From Girardinichthys multiradiatus (taxonomy: Eukaryota; Chordata; Actinopteri; Cyprinodontiformes; Goodeidae): DNA of 64,000 nt. Below are positions 36,038-48,588 of this stretch, piece by piece. Each line of letters opens with the position of its first letter. Positions within the stretch are counted from its first letter, which is position 1. A program made the translations under genes and the position numbers. The DNA lies in the NCBI RefSeq assembly GCF_021462225.1, contig NC_061795.1:50832880-50896879 (forward strand), given 5' to 3'. Below the pieces are notes generated by a model. The model was given only the letters and a program-made list of their open reading frames with translations. It was not told the DNA's origin and ran no database searches.

Positions 36038-37024
36038 CAGGTTCTTGGAGTTTAACGTTTAATCTTCTTTCTGTTTCCGTGTGAGAAAAACAGCTTCGCT
36101 CAGCCCTGTCTATGTTCACTTGTGCACTGTATATGTAGAATTTAGATTTACATCAGCACCTACAAACAGAACAATGAGCTCAAACCAAGATTTCTTTCTT
36201 TTTCCCTGGCGTTCCCCTGCTCCTGGTGACGCCACTCTGTTGGAATCCATTCCTTGTGCTGGTGGTGCTGTCTGAGAAGGAGAAGCCTAACTTTGTTGCT
36301 CAGATCTGTGCAGGCAGTGACTGGGACCATTTTGGTGTCTCATTTCTCTGTGTTCTTCTCTTTTTCCTTTTTATGGTTCTCCTTGCTGTCTGTGTTTTAT
36401 CAGATTCGTGGTGTTTGTGTCGCTGCTGTTGTGCCTTTAAAAGTTTCCTAAATGATATGGAGTGCTGAGATCAGAGGCTGAAGGTGTTTCCCGCCTGTTC
36501 TGGCTTTCCTATATCACTAAACCTGTTTATTTGCATTGTTGAGTCTCTATGAAGGCTGTAGATGGCAACTAAGTAATATATTGATTGTGCATATGTGGGT
36601 TCAGTGGCTGTATTCAAGACAGAAGAGGGGGTATTTTGGAGGGCCATGAAGGGCCAGCCTCATTTTCCTCTCCAGACCCGCTTGTAGATTCATGGGGGAG
36701 GTGCTGCTTCTGCTCACTCATCCATCACACACTTTATTTGGGTTCTAGAGGAAAGGGAAAAGGCAAAATAAAAGAAAAAAGACTTCCAAAAATATCGAAG
36801 GTGGGGGTGGGGATGTAGAGAGTTGAAGAGTTGAGTAATGGGTGGCCCCTTGTCCTGTGCTGCTCCCCGCTCATGCCCACTGCTCTTAAAGCAGATGCTG
36901 GAAAAGAAGTCTTACCCTTTTGACCCCTGGCCATTCTCCAGTCCGAGCTCCGATAACAAAAGGCAAATGGGGGCAGATTTAGTAAAGATTAGCAAGCAGG
37001 TTTGGGATTTTTACAGATTTTTCT

Positions 37025-37083
<59 letters not shown>

Positions 37084-38024
37084 GTGTGTGTGAGAGAGAG
37101 AGATGGCATCTAGATAGGTTGGTTTGACAGTTGGTGGTCTTTGTGTCCCCCCCATCCTGGCTGATCAGGGTTGACTTTGTGGACTGACAATAATGTAGAT
37201 TAACAAAAGATACGGCGTATTGACTCTCAGCTTATTTACAACTCATTTTTTCAAAGGTTATTGTACTGTTATGAAACTACAAATGCCTCCTTAGATCTAA
37301 GAGCCACAACTTCCTAACTGAAAACATTAGGCTACAGAACAAGACTTATGGTATTGTACGTGTTTTTTTTATATAAATTTATTAGCGCACTATGCAAGAG
37401 GCAGACAACATTTTGGTCTCAATGTTTCATACAAGCAGCATTCATCTCAAAATCCTCTTTCTAAACAGTTCCTTCTTAACATAACACAGACAATCCGCTG
37501 TCTGAACAGCAGAAATAATCAATAAAGCCAGTTCTTTTTTTTTTTTGTCCTCATGTTTAGCTGTCAAAGATTAAGCTAGTGTAGAAAAACCAAAACAGGG
37601 GGTGGAGTCAAACGCAACAGGGTTGAGATTCAGAGCAGCGCTTCTTAAAGTTCAAACTCGGATCTGGATCCAGCACAAACTTACCAGTCAGGCACGATGA
37701 GTGGAGGCTAACCCAAAAGCTTGTGGGAGAGACCTGAGCACAGCGCAGCATACTGCTGTAACTCTAACCGTTAATGATATTAGCCTTCAAAGAAAATGAC
37801 TTTATGACCCAAGTCGATGTTGGATTAAATAAAATCATAAAGAAGAGATATGATGAGCTGGATTATTAATGAGTCATATCAAAACAGAAGGGAAGCAAGC
37901 TAATGTTAGCCTAGCACCTCAGTAAACACCTGCCTGAGCAAAGATCCTCAGCAGAGTGAGATGCGTGTTTGATGAAGACTTTGTAACGATACGTTCCGAC
38001 TTTAGAAATAAATGATGAAGTAGA
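36038..38024. other. No gene supported; one microsatellite
   Basis: Short overlapping frames (36081-36468, 36585-36934) without domains. The region contains the GT run listed separately. Confidence 0.4.
37025..37101. repeat. (GT)n microsatellite with GA end
   Basis: About 25 GT units, a GGGTGGG interruption, further GT, then a short GA run. Confidence 0.95.
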
Positions 38025-38029
38025 GACTG

Positions 38030-38465
38030 TGTCACGGTGTGACATGTTGGTTTTTGTTTTATGGTCTCTTGTGGTTTATTTTGTCTAGAGGTTTTTATTT
38101 TGGTTTGGGTATTCAGTCTTATTAGGTTCACCTGCTCCCTCTGTCTCCCTGCATCCATGTCACACCTGTTCTCTGTTTCTTTGATTGTCTGCCCTTTGTT
38201 TCCCTCTCATGTCTCTCAGTATATTAGTTGGTCTGTGTTCTTTGTTCCCCGCTGGTTCCTCCGTCACTATCCCTGGTTCTGTTTTCTCTACAACTTCCTG
38301 CAGAGTACTCTCATGTAAATATTTGTCTGGATTCTTTGTAGTACCTGCAGTTACTCGCTACGTGTTTGTAAATACCTCTGGAAATAAAATCTGAAGACTC
38401 TTACAAACATGCTACTCCCAAGCTCTTGTCTTCGCTTTGGTCCGATCCGAACACAGAACCTGACA
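38030..38465 (+). mobile_element. Solo LTR, 436 bp
   Basis: Starts TGTCACGG and ends CCTGACA, flanked by a perfect 5-bp duplication GACTG (38025-38029 and 38466-38470). A polyA signal (GGAAATAAAATC) lies near 38383 and the centre is CT-rich. No internal retroelement sequence adjoins either side, which is the signature of recombination between two LTRs. The family is not named; 5-bp duplications fit Gypsy or BEL types. Plus orientation is chosen from the polyA signal. Confidence 0.85.
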
Positions 38466-38470
38466 GACTG

Positions 38471-41340
38471 TGCTGCAATATTGGTTGCTTTACAAAAGAC
38501 AGAGGAAAAGCATCCTTATCATGATGATCTGTGACTGGGTTTGGTAGAACACATCTGCACAACATGTATTATTGTGATAGAATGTGTAAAATGTAAGTTC
38601 ATATCATATCTGAAAAGATTTTAGTTTACTAAAAGGATCTTTACTTTCACAGGAAATATTTCAAACCTTTTATTACAAAAGAGTTCCTCTCAATAAATGT
38701 AGTTCTTTGCTTTTCTCATTATAACAGGATAATTATGTCATTATCTCAAGAACATCTCTCAGGAAAATTCACAGTGGCCCATCCATTACGTGTCAATGGC
38801 TATCACAGGACAGGGCAGCAGGCCCGGTGGTCGCTCAGACTGCCTGTTATTGCAGTTACATACAACTGCATGTTTCTGTCTGATCATGATTAAATAATGA
38901 ATAATCGGTATCAGTTGGTTAGCATAGATGCAAATGAAATATTTTGAGTTCATAGATGAATTGAATACATGGCACAATTTTGAGCAGCATGGTAAATCAA
39001 TAGCCAGATAAAACTGAACTTGTCTTGTTTGGGATGTAAAATATCAGTAAAGTGTTTTATTTTCCAAAATCGACATCTTTGGTTCCCTCCTCCTAAAAAA
39101 TTCAGCTTAATCCCACACCTTTGTGATGTAAAACTAGGAAAATTATATGAGCGTAAAAAAGGGAAACTTGGTTCACTTATCCTTGCAGGAATTTGTATTT
39201 GTTTCCTCTGAGAAGCCTTTCCAACTGCAGGCCTCTGAGGCCTCTAGAGACTCCATTTGAATCACAAATGTCTTTGGTTTCTCACTTGTTCAGAGGTTTT
39301 GGTCAGTTGAGGAATTCTGGGACCCATTAAAGGCTGGTGACAATGACTTTCAGCCCCGGGGCCACTGCAGGGGTCCACCCCCCAACTGACCTCCCCTTTG
39401 CTGAGCAGAATGAGTTTCTGTGGCCCATTTCCAAAATTCTGACTGGTCAAGAAAGCACCTAGAAAATCTCTGGGGTCAGTGTATCCTCTCTGTCCTTTGC
39501 TCTGTTTCTCCTTGCTGCCTTGTTCTGACTCACGTCTGGGCTTATCAAAGACAACCAGCTCTGTCATGTGGCCAAATCCTCTTGACACCCATTTAGCATG
39601 CCCACTAGAGACCAGTTATGAATATTCAAGATGTTGCCAGGAGCTGGTGAAAAGTATGAGATGAGAGTGGCACATAATGGAGGGTGTGATGGAAACAGAG
39701 TTCATACATTTAAATTGCACATGCCTGTAAACGAGACAAAAAACAGTAATAAAGTCAAGGTGTGTAAAATCAGGACAGAACAGACCAATAGAAGACAACA
39801 TAATGTAGCTGGAGTCATTATGTCCTACGGTTGAAGCTATAAACACAGCAACACATGGTGCGGTCCATTAGTGGTAAGGCGCTGGTTGTCAGATTTAGGT
39901 CTTGCAGTAGTTGAACTGTTATGGGTCTGAGCCTATTTTGATTTTGCTATTAATTAGCAGATTAAAAAATGTTCATCAAAACGAATGCTTGGTATGAATT
40001 TTTTCAGCACCTGTGATCAGGGTTACCTGGCAAAGCTTGTCTAAATAAACGATGAAAGAAAACTGAAACATGCAGCAGAAAGAGGTTTTTGTAAACAGTT
40101 ATATTACAAACCATCCGGTTGCTCCATCTGAAAGCTATAATCTGAGTCCAAAAGTGTTCCCACTTTGATCCCCCATTTCCTGTCTTGTTTCCATCAAATA
40201 AACTCTTTTAACTCTGCAATTTTAGACTGATGAGAAGGTTGTTTTAAATAGTGTTTGCCATCTGTGTCACTTTACTGTTCTCTTCATATCGCCGTTCAAG
40301 ATTGTTTTAGAAAGTCAGAGTTGAGTCAATCTGTTGAGAAGACCTTCTGCTTCGCCAGTTGTGGCCAGGTAATAAAGACACTGAGTGAATCGGCCCGACT
40401 CTGTTCCAATGCTGTCTGCTGTTAATTAGAGGAATTAAAAAACCTTTATCCTGCAGGTTCCTACAACACAAACTGGTGAATGGTGCCAAGGATAAAAGAG
40501 GACTGTGATGAATACCAAACTGTAATGAGAGGGGAGGTGAAGGAGAACTTTGATTCAACCACGTAATCATAATATCCAGGATGGCTAACACCACAAGCAT
40601 TGTCAGTTAGATTGAGGTTTCCTGCAAACATACATCTGCCTCATTGTGTGGATCTTATTATCTGCTTATGATTGTTCATATTTCTACTTTTTGTACCAGT
40701 CATATTTAAATTAGTCTCAGTGGAAACAAAAACATGTTAGTGTAATATTTTGAAGAAGAGACCAATTGGTTTGTTGACCCGATCAAGGCAGCCAGATACT
40801 GGATCCTCTAGCCGGACAAATGCTGCCCATACCGTCAGTTTGGCACTGCCAGGGAGGGCTTTACCTGTTAGGTCTGCCTAAAGCACAACGGGGCACTGTG
40901 GGAAACAGTGGTCCACACAAGGCTATATCACACAGAACACACCCACTGAAATGGTGTAAATCTTGAAAGAAACATTTCAGTTTGTTCTAAATAAAAATGA
41001 ATTTTGCATCATTCTCTCATTTTCTATTCTTAAGGTGATCTCTGTATTTCTTTCAGCTGCAGGGAAATCCAGATTTTATGGCTCAGTACCAATCAAAGTC
41101 AGATGGCTTTATGTGTTGGTTTGGTGAACAGGTAAACTAGATAATATTATTATGTTCTACCAGGATTTCTATATATTTCTATATAACTATATATTTTGAC
41201 CCCCCTCCCCCCAAACCCTTTAGCTTAAACACACAAAGCTTTATTTGTTTTCTAAAGACCTACAACTTCAGAACGTCTTCAGTAAAGGTGCATCTCGCTC
41301 ACCTCAGGAGTTTAAAGGATCTGAGGCTATCGCTAGCTCC
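38471..41340. other. No gene supported
   Basis: Short frames only (38786-38977, 39262-39846, 40307-40600). 39245-39600 is relatively GC-balanced. No element ends seen. Confidence 0.4.
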
Positions 41341-42060
41341 CCTCCTATGTTTTTTAGGCTTTTTTAGGAGAAGCCCAACAGATTTACTTTCACAAGCGGA
41401 GAATTACAGCTAATATTTATAAAGAACTTTATTAGAAACTGCTTTGGGATTATTTCAGTTGTTGTGGACACAAAGACGGAAATGAAAAGGAGAAAAAAGA
41501 AGCAAGAGAAAGAGAGAGTTGGGGCAAAAAGGAAAAAGGGGAGAGTAGGAGAAAAGAATGGGGGACAGAAAGAAGGATGAAGATGACAAGAAAACACCCT
41601 GCTTGCATCTACATCTGCAGAAACATTTAAGAACAACAATGTTACGGAAAAGTGCACAGTACTAATGAATGCAAGATGTATTTAGTGGGAACTGCAGCTC
41701 AATATAGAACATCTGTGTATCTGTTAACACCTGAATCTAAACACCTGTGGGTCTGAGTGTGGGCATGCTTGTGTATACAAGGTTTCTTCATAAAAATATG
41801 CAATAGCGAGTGTGAGGAGCCACAGACCTGCCCCCCTGGACCCGGGACAGATATGGAGGAGATCCGAGCCACACAGCATGGGAGTCCCAGGAGGACCACC
41901 ACAGGAACTACTGCCCCACACCAAGACGGGATCAACTCAACTGCCAAGCAGTCTCCGACAGGCAGCGTGCATCCAGGGCCTGACGGGCCCCACAAACACA
42001 CATCACTGCCACTGCAATGTCATCCCAAGGAGAACACCAACCAGCTCAGCTCCATTGTCA
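41341..42060 (-). repeat. Unnamed interspersed repeat, copy B
   Basis: Reverse-complement relative of copy A at 15.5-16.5 kb. Shared words include AGCCCAACAGATTTACTTTCA, the AG-rich tract with GGGGCAAAAAGG, GGATTATTTCAG and TACATCTGCAG. The GC-rich part to the right gives long open but unconvincing frames on both strands (41699-42218). The stem-loops of copy A are not conserved here. Confidence 0.6.
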
Positions 42061-42890
42061 CTGCCTGGCCAATCCAAATGCCAGCAACTACACATCACAA
42101 CCACACCCTAAACCCGCCACAATACCATCCTCCCAGTCTCTTCTGTTTTAATGACACCCACGTACTTGTAACATGTCTTTTATCTTGCTTCAGCTGTTCA
42201 TGTCTGGTCAAAGCATGAAAAGCTATTCTGACTCATAAACTAAGGTCTGTGAACATTCGTGAAGTTTAGTATTATAGCAGTGTGCCGCAACGTTCAACTG
42301 AAGTCTCCATCTGACCGGGTCACATCAAGCAGACAGACCAGCAGCTCAGGTGCAGTGCTGCCCCCTACAGATTAGTTATAGAAGCCCCATGTTTAGACTG
42401 CAAACCCGCCACTTTGGCTTGTGGGTTGACCCAATTTGCCAACTACTTAATAATATTTCAACATTTTCCCAGTGAAATGAACATTTTCACCCATGTAACG
42501 TACCTTTTGGGATGTAGTTTCACCAGACCATAATGCTTAGTCCCATAAGGTCTGGATGTTTGGAAGAAAAAGGCTTCTGTCTTTCAACTCTGTTAGTACT
42601 AGAACCATTTTTCACACTAGGTTGTTTTATAATATGAATTCTGTTTCTGGGTATGTCTAACTTTTTTTCTCTGTTGTTTTGATGCACTAAAAGTTTATTT
42701 TCTTATTTTTAGTAAACTAAGTTTACTTTAGTTGTTGAGAAATAAAACGTTAATATGTTGATTAAGTTTAAGATGTCATAAAATGAATTAGTTTTCTAAA
42801 ATTAGAAGTGTTAGAAGTTTCTTTAGCTTTAAGATGTAACAAATTTATTTAAAAGAAATCTGATTTGGACCCCTGACTACTGCTGTGGTG
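42061..42890. other. No gene supported
   Basis: No recognisable element or frame. Confidence 0.45.
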
Positions 42891-42892
42891 TA

Positions 42893-43433
42893 CACTACCA
42901 GTCAAAAGTTTTAGAACGCCTTTCTCACTTAATGGATCTCTTTATTTTGATGACCATTTACATTGTAGATTCTCACCAGAGGCAACAAACCTGTGAATGA
43001 ACACACATGGAATAATGTAGTAAGCAAAAAGTGTGAAATAACTCTAAACAGTTTTATATTTTAAATTCTTCCAAATTGCCTCCCTTTGCCCTTATGACTG
43101 CTTTGCTCTCTTGGTATTCTCTCCATGATCTTCATCAAGTGGTCACCTGGAATGGTTTTCCAAAGAGTGTTGAGAGAACTTCCCAGAGGTTCATTGACAG
43201 AAGGTCAAAGGTTAATATTTCAGTCATCACAGCAAAGGGTGGCTACTTTAAGGAATCTAAAATATAAACCATATTTAAAGTTATTTTACAATTTCTTGTT
43301 TGCTAGATAATTGCATATGCGTTCATTCACTGTTGTGATGCCTTCAGTAAGAATTTATGTTTAATGTAAATAGTCATAAATATAAAAAAAACATTAAATA
43401 AGAACGGCATTCTAAAACGTTTGACCGGTAGTG
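42893..43433 (-). mobile_element. Miniature Tc1-like element, 541 bp
   Basis: The left end CACTACCAGTCAAAAGTTTT and right end AAACGTTTGACCGGTAGTG are inverted repeats with few mismatches, flanked by TA at 42891-42892 and 43434-43435. Inside, a minus-strand remnant of the transposase C-terminus (around 43070-43200) shows it derives from an autonomous Tc1-like parent by internal deletion. The 61- and 63-codon plus-strand frames are not genes. Confidence 0.85.
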
Positions 43434-43435
43434 TA

Positions 43436-44740
43436 TATGGGTCAGGAACTAGAGGGAGATCTGTTCCTCATGCCCCCAGTTGAGCTCAGTACATTTAATC
43501 AAAATAAAGGAAGATTCAGTGTAATTAGTTGACTGCCTTTAATAGACAACCTTCCTCTGTTATCTATCTACATTAAATCTCATTGTATTCAATTGGACTT
43601 TATTCTGTTCTTGGAACAAAACAACGTTTGATATTCCTTAGATGATGCTCAGCTCCTGATGAAGCTGCTGTAGTACTGATGATGTTAGGATGTCTGCTGT
43701 GGTATTAGATGTGTCCTCTCCTCATGACAATTAATGCCCAGCTGTCCACAGGAAAAGGTCTGACCTTGGACTGGTGTAGGAATCTTAATTTAGTAGCTTT
43801 GTAGTTTTAAATAGCAATATTTTTGAAGTTTGGTACCAACTTTGTGGATCCCTGTCATAAAAGGTGAGGCATAAATGAATGTGACCCATGTCATAGTGGA
43901 GCTCACTTCTGCCACCAGCCCAGGGTGAGACATCCACCACCCCCGTAAGCTTCCTAACGAGCAGCAGGACAAACAGGCAGGGCGACACAGGGTCATTTGT
44001 TTCTGTCACAGGGACATAAATATTGTCCCAGCTCGTCCTCTGATGGAGTTTCAATTCATTGGCCTGACGCCCGGGCGGGATGTGCTGTTGCTGTGATTAG
44101 CTGCATCTGGAGAGTAAGGGAAAATGTGGCTGTCTGCCAAGTGCCATGATTAGTACCCCGGCCGGTTCCTGGGTCAGCTTAGAGGACAAAGGTGTCTACA
44201 TCGGCCTGGGGATTTCCAAAGGCTGCACAATCTGAGCTGTAATTATGCCTACTTACAGTGGAGCCCCAACTTTCTGAGCCAATGTTCCACTTCAGAGGTT
44301 CTACAGCATAACCCCATTCAGTCAGGTTGAGACTCAAACATGCTTTACATTTGTTTTGAATGCAGCAACTTATTTTGGTTCATGTGAAAGTATTTAAACA
44401 GATGTAGCTCAGAGAAAATGGAAAGTTTTACTATATATGAGTACGGACTGATTAACCAGGTCCCCAGTTCAGGCCTTGTTCTCTCTTGTTTCCAGTGCTC
44501 TTTCAGAGCATTCTGCACAACAAACTGCTTTCTGGCATTTGCCAGTACAAGCACGACCAGTTAATGGTTCAGAACTCTGGCTTATCTGGGCCATCAGTGC
44601 AACAAAAGCTGTAATTATCTGCAAAATAAACATGCTTCCTTGATTGTTACACAAATTGTGCATTAAACAGTTCCAGATAAACTGCGGCGTTGCCAGCTCC
44701 TGTGGAGCTGGAGGGTTGTACAGTGTTGTAAAATATTATG
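43436..44740. other. No gene supported
   Basis: Short frames at 43785-44054 and 44345-44663 lack domains. 44030-44280 is a GC-balanced block that could be conserved non-coding sequence. Confidence 0.4.
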
Positions 44741-44749
44741 TGCTCACTT

Positions 44750-45124
44750 TATTTTGTTTTTCTTTTTTTTTTTTATTCCACTTACATATTCAAGATTATC
44801 CATAAAAACAAAAGGCAGTTTTCAAATGATGATTTCATTTATTAAGCAAAGAAATCATCCAAACCAACCTGGCCTTGTGTGAAAAGTATTTACTCCCTAA
44901 ATCTAGAAACATGTTGTTCCATCTTTGCAGCAGCAGCTGAATCATGTGTTTCTGATAACTGGTAACCAGTTTTTTACATCGCTGTGGATAGAATAGAATT
45001 TAAGGCCAGACTTTGACTAGACCACTCCAATAAAAAAAGTTTATTTTTCAGTTATTCAGAGGTGGACTTGATAGTGTGCTCTGGATCATTATTCTGCTGC
45101 AGAACCCAAGTGAGCTTGAGGTTA
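44750..45124 (-). pseudogene. Tc1-like relic, left part
   Basis: Left half of a fish Tc1-like element. The terminal region has GTGTGAAAAGTATTTACTCC at 44876. CCAGACTTTGACTAGACCAC and TCTGGATCATTATTCTGCTG mark the transposase C-terminal region on the minus strand. Homology is interrupted near 45125 and resumes at about 46195. Confidence 0.6.
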
Positions 45125-46194
45125 AGGTCACAAACTGACAGAGATTGCGACTCGAGTTTGAGACTTTGATTCAGGTTGCCATGAAGTCACAAAAATGAAA
45201 GACTTCAGGCTCAACTCAGACTTGTGCCTTACAGATTTGAGGCTTGACTTGGACTTGAGTCTTAGTTTTATCTCCTGCAATGAAGAGTGAAAGAAAGCTG
45301 GTCTGTGAGCTCCAGTCTGCAGCTGCTGCATGTTTTACTGTGAAAGGATGGACTTGATTTTTAGCCAGTGATGTTGGTGGATTATTATGGGATGTTGATG
45401 CCTCATAACAACCTGTTAGTTGTAGCTTCATAATAATTACCACATGGATGTCTGTCCAACTGAACGCTGAATTAAATGACTTTGGATCATTTAGGAACAA
45501 AAGAAACGTAACTGACCTCTGACCGTCTTTCGCTGCTAAACTAGCTGCTACGTTACAAGGAGACTTCCTGCTGGAAATAACAAAATAAAAACATTTCCTG
45601 TTTAGTTCATTTAGAAATTAACACTCGTGTATTTACTACCTGCTCTTTGTCTTGTACATTATGTTGTAATTTATACCTTAGATTTGAGCATCTTTACCAT
45701 TTAGAATAGAGAACCAAGGTTTTAATGTGGATTTAGAATATAGAAGACAAGAAAACCCTCCAAGCAGATTTAGTGCAACATCTAATGAAGGAGAGGACAA
45801 TATGAAGACAGGGAGAAACAGCTGTTAACTTAGTCATTACAATGACAAAGGAGCAGAAATTCAACATTAACAGGTTTTAATCTCTTTCTGTTATTTTTCT
45901 TAAACCATATTCCTAATGGGGTAAATATTACATTAGAAGGATGTCGAATATAATAAAAATCAACCTTTAGCAGATTATTAAATGGTAAATTAAATGTGAA
46001 ATAATTCAAAGATAACTGTTAGTAAGTCTTAAAAAATGAAAGATACTTATTAAAAATTCATGTAATAATTACGGCCTGTGGATAAACAATCCAGGTCTGA
46101 ATTCCTAACTACAGTGATGCAGAGTTAGAGGTGACCTGGATGATGGGGATTTGATGGGACTTGAGACTTGACTTGGACTTGGGAATAATGACGT
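45125..46194. repeat. Insert of GACTTGG-type repeat within Tc1 relic
   Basis: Both edges carry degenerate GACTTGAGACTTGACTTGG words (45148-45265 and 46150-46185), a motif common in a fish interspersed repeat. The AT-rich interior (45400-46100) has no gene. The two edge motifs are in the same sense, and the whole segment separates the two halves of the surrounding Tc1 relic. Confidence 0.5.
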
Positions 46195-46910
46195 TTGAAC
46201 GTCTCTGCAAACTGATATTCTCCCCTAGGATTTTTTGCTTGAGCAGGTGGTATGATGTTCTGTTTCTGAAATGTTCTGCTAGTTGTACAGCAGATTTATC
46301 GGACCGCACATCTTCCAGAAAGGTCCACTTTTATCTCATCAGTCCACTGAAGATTTATCCAAAACTGTTGGGGATCACCAAGATGTTTTTTGGTTAATAT
46401 GAGGTGGACTTTTGTGTTCTATTGGGTCAGCAATGGTTCTGGCCTTGGAACTCTCCCATGGAGGCCATTTTTCCCCAGTCTTTTTGTCTTACTGTTGAAT
46501 CATGACCTCTGACCTTAACTGAGGCACAGAGGCCTGCAGAACTTTAGATGTTTTTCTGGGATCTTCTTTGAAATCCTGGATGAGTTGTTGATGTCCTCTC
46601 GGAGTCATCCTGGGAAGGTTCTCCACTGTTTTCTCCATGTGTGCATAACGTTTCTCACTGTGGTGAAGTAACAAAGCCTTAGGGCTGTTTGTCTCTCATC
46701 TGTTCTTGAGTTTCTTTAGATCAGAGCCTACTTCATGTTGTCAGACAGATTCTGTTCAAGTGATAACCTTGTTTCATAGATCTCAACTTTCCATCACAAC
46801 TTTTATTCACTTGATAATTAAAATCATCTTTTGGCACCCCAGACACGCCCTCTGGTTATGTTTCTCTGATATCAAATCTCGTTTGGTGAAACTGTTTTTT
46901 TACAGCGTGT
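46195..46910 (-). pseudogene. Tc1-like relic, right part with transposase N-terminus
   Basis: The minus-strand frame 46674-46489 contains ENLPRMTPRGHQQLIQDFKE and DPRKTSKVLQASV, the inter-helix part of the Tc1 DNA-binding domain (the TPR..QLI..V..DPR.TSKELQAS pattern). Further left, CTTCCAGAAAGGTCCACTTT and TCATCAGTCCACTGAAG correspond to the catalytic-core side. Stops and deletions have removed both catalytic regions. Confidence 0.72.
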
Positions 46911-48239
46911 TGTTTAAAATAAAAATTAACTCTACAACTAATTATTAATAAAAAAGAGGATGTTTAGTTCTCTTTCAAAGGAAAAAAAATGCCATGTCTT
47001 TTTTTAAAGCTGACCATGAATAAGTATTTTTATATCCACCAAAACTTTCTCTTCTTCGGATTTTATATCCTCATGTGTTCCCCCCAGTCCTCCCCTCTCT
47101 TTGGCCATCCTCTTTGAGGACCAGTGATGCCTGGCACTGGTCTGAAGGTCTCAGCCAGTCCTAGGCAGCTGGGATCTAGGGGACTTCCCTGCAGTTATGC
47201 AGTGATCTGGCACCCCGTTTCTTCTGACCCCCACCAGCCCTTATTCTGCCTTTTTTACCACAGCCAGTGTCACAATATAATACAGAAGAGTTCTGTTGTG
47301 AACACACACACACACACACACACTTGGGCACAGAGATGCATCCACACTTTTTTAAAGAATCAAAGACAAGAGCAAAAGTGGAAAGAGGAGCAGACGCCTC
47401 TCAGATGCTGAACTTGGCTTCATGTTCCCCTTGACACAGACGGCTGCACACAAAATAACTGCTGTTTATTATTTATGACAGGACCCTCTGCCACACTCGG
47501 AGGTCTCTTCATCCAGGGACTCTTAAAAGACAGCAGCCAAGAGCCACAGGGGAGAAGAAAAATGAAATGCTGTGTTTTCTGTTTGTGTGACCATGGATGT
47601 GGACCACTGAGGGACGGGGATGAGTAACAGGAGTAACACGTGCGTTCTGAATCTCTTTACCTAAGGATATGTTTGCTTACATGAGATTTACAGTTAATGT
47701 AAATAGTGGAAATGGGATTAGGATTAATTATTATAATTAAGCCCTGGGTGTGAAGGTGAAAGCTTTAAACTTTGAAGTAATAAAGGAATAGTTCTGGGGT
47801 TCTTGCCCTGTTGTATTGACAGAGTCAGAGTGACCAGCGGCACTCGGTTAAGCACTGAAGAAGCCTCTATCTTCATCCTGACACGAGTCCAGACTTTAAG
47901 AAAGGCTTTCTTGCATTCAACACGGATTTATTGAAACACAGTTTGAGAATAATGAGATATTTTGTTTATCTGCAGAAACATACATTTCCAATGTTTGTTT
48001 GACCGCATTAAAATTAAATAAGCATAAAATCCATCTTATATAGACTAGACAATCATGGCCTGTAATATATCTACAACTCAGCCATGCAGTGACAGAAACT
48101 TTAAGCTGTCTGGTTCTCACTTCCTATTTTAAGAGAAATTCATTTCTAAAGGTCCATGAAAGTAAAAATTATTTTGAATCAACTTCTGGAGCTTTTCACA
48201 CAACCTCACAGTGGAACACCTAAAATATGTGTTTAATAC
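46911..48239. other. No gene supported
   Basis: No recognisable gene. A short CA run is listed separately. Confidence 0.4.
47301..47324. repeat. (CA)n microsatellite, short
   Basis: Eleven CA units. Confidence 0.85.
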
Positions 48240-48244
48240 AGTCA

Positions 48245-48588
48245 GTCATCAGTCATTTTCTACTGATTTCTTCCATAGTGGGTCATGGGGAAGCGTGGGG
48301 AAGGACAGTCTATGGGCAGGAGGCGGGTTCCACCCTGGACAGGTCACCAGTCCATCAGGGCAACACAGACAAACATTCATTCACATCTAAGGTATAATGT
48401 AGAGAGACCAATTAACCTAACAGTCTTGTTTTTGGACTGTGGGTGGAAGCTGGAGTACCCAGAGAAAACCCACAGATGCACAGGGAGAACATGCAAACTC
48501 CATGCAGAAAGACCCCCCGTCGGGAATTGAACCCAGTACCTTCTGCTGTATGGCAACAGTGCTACCAACTGCGCCACTATGTCGCCCC
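48245..48588 (-). mobile_element. tRNA-derived SINE
   Basis: The 5' head is at the right end. On the minus strand it begins GGGCGACATAG and carries an A box TGGCGCAGTTGG (48576-48565) and a B box GGTTCAATTCC (48533-48523) about 31 nt apart, the internal RNA polymerase III promoter of a tRNA-like head. The body contains the common fish words GCATGGAGTTTGCATG and CTGTCCAGGGTGG. The tail near 48245 is a degenerate GTCAGTCATCAGTCA repeat. This is not a functional tRNA gene because acceptor-stem pairing is absent. Confidence 0.8.

Noticed and set aside
41699..42218. 100- and 153-codon frames on opposite strands
   Set aside because: They overlap in the GC-rich part of the unnamed repeat and neither has a domain.
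48515..48588. tRNA gene
   Set aside because: A and B boxes are present, but there is no paired acceptor stem and the sequence continues into a SINE body.
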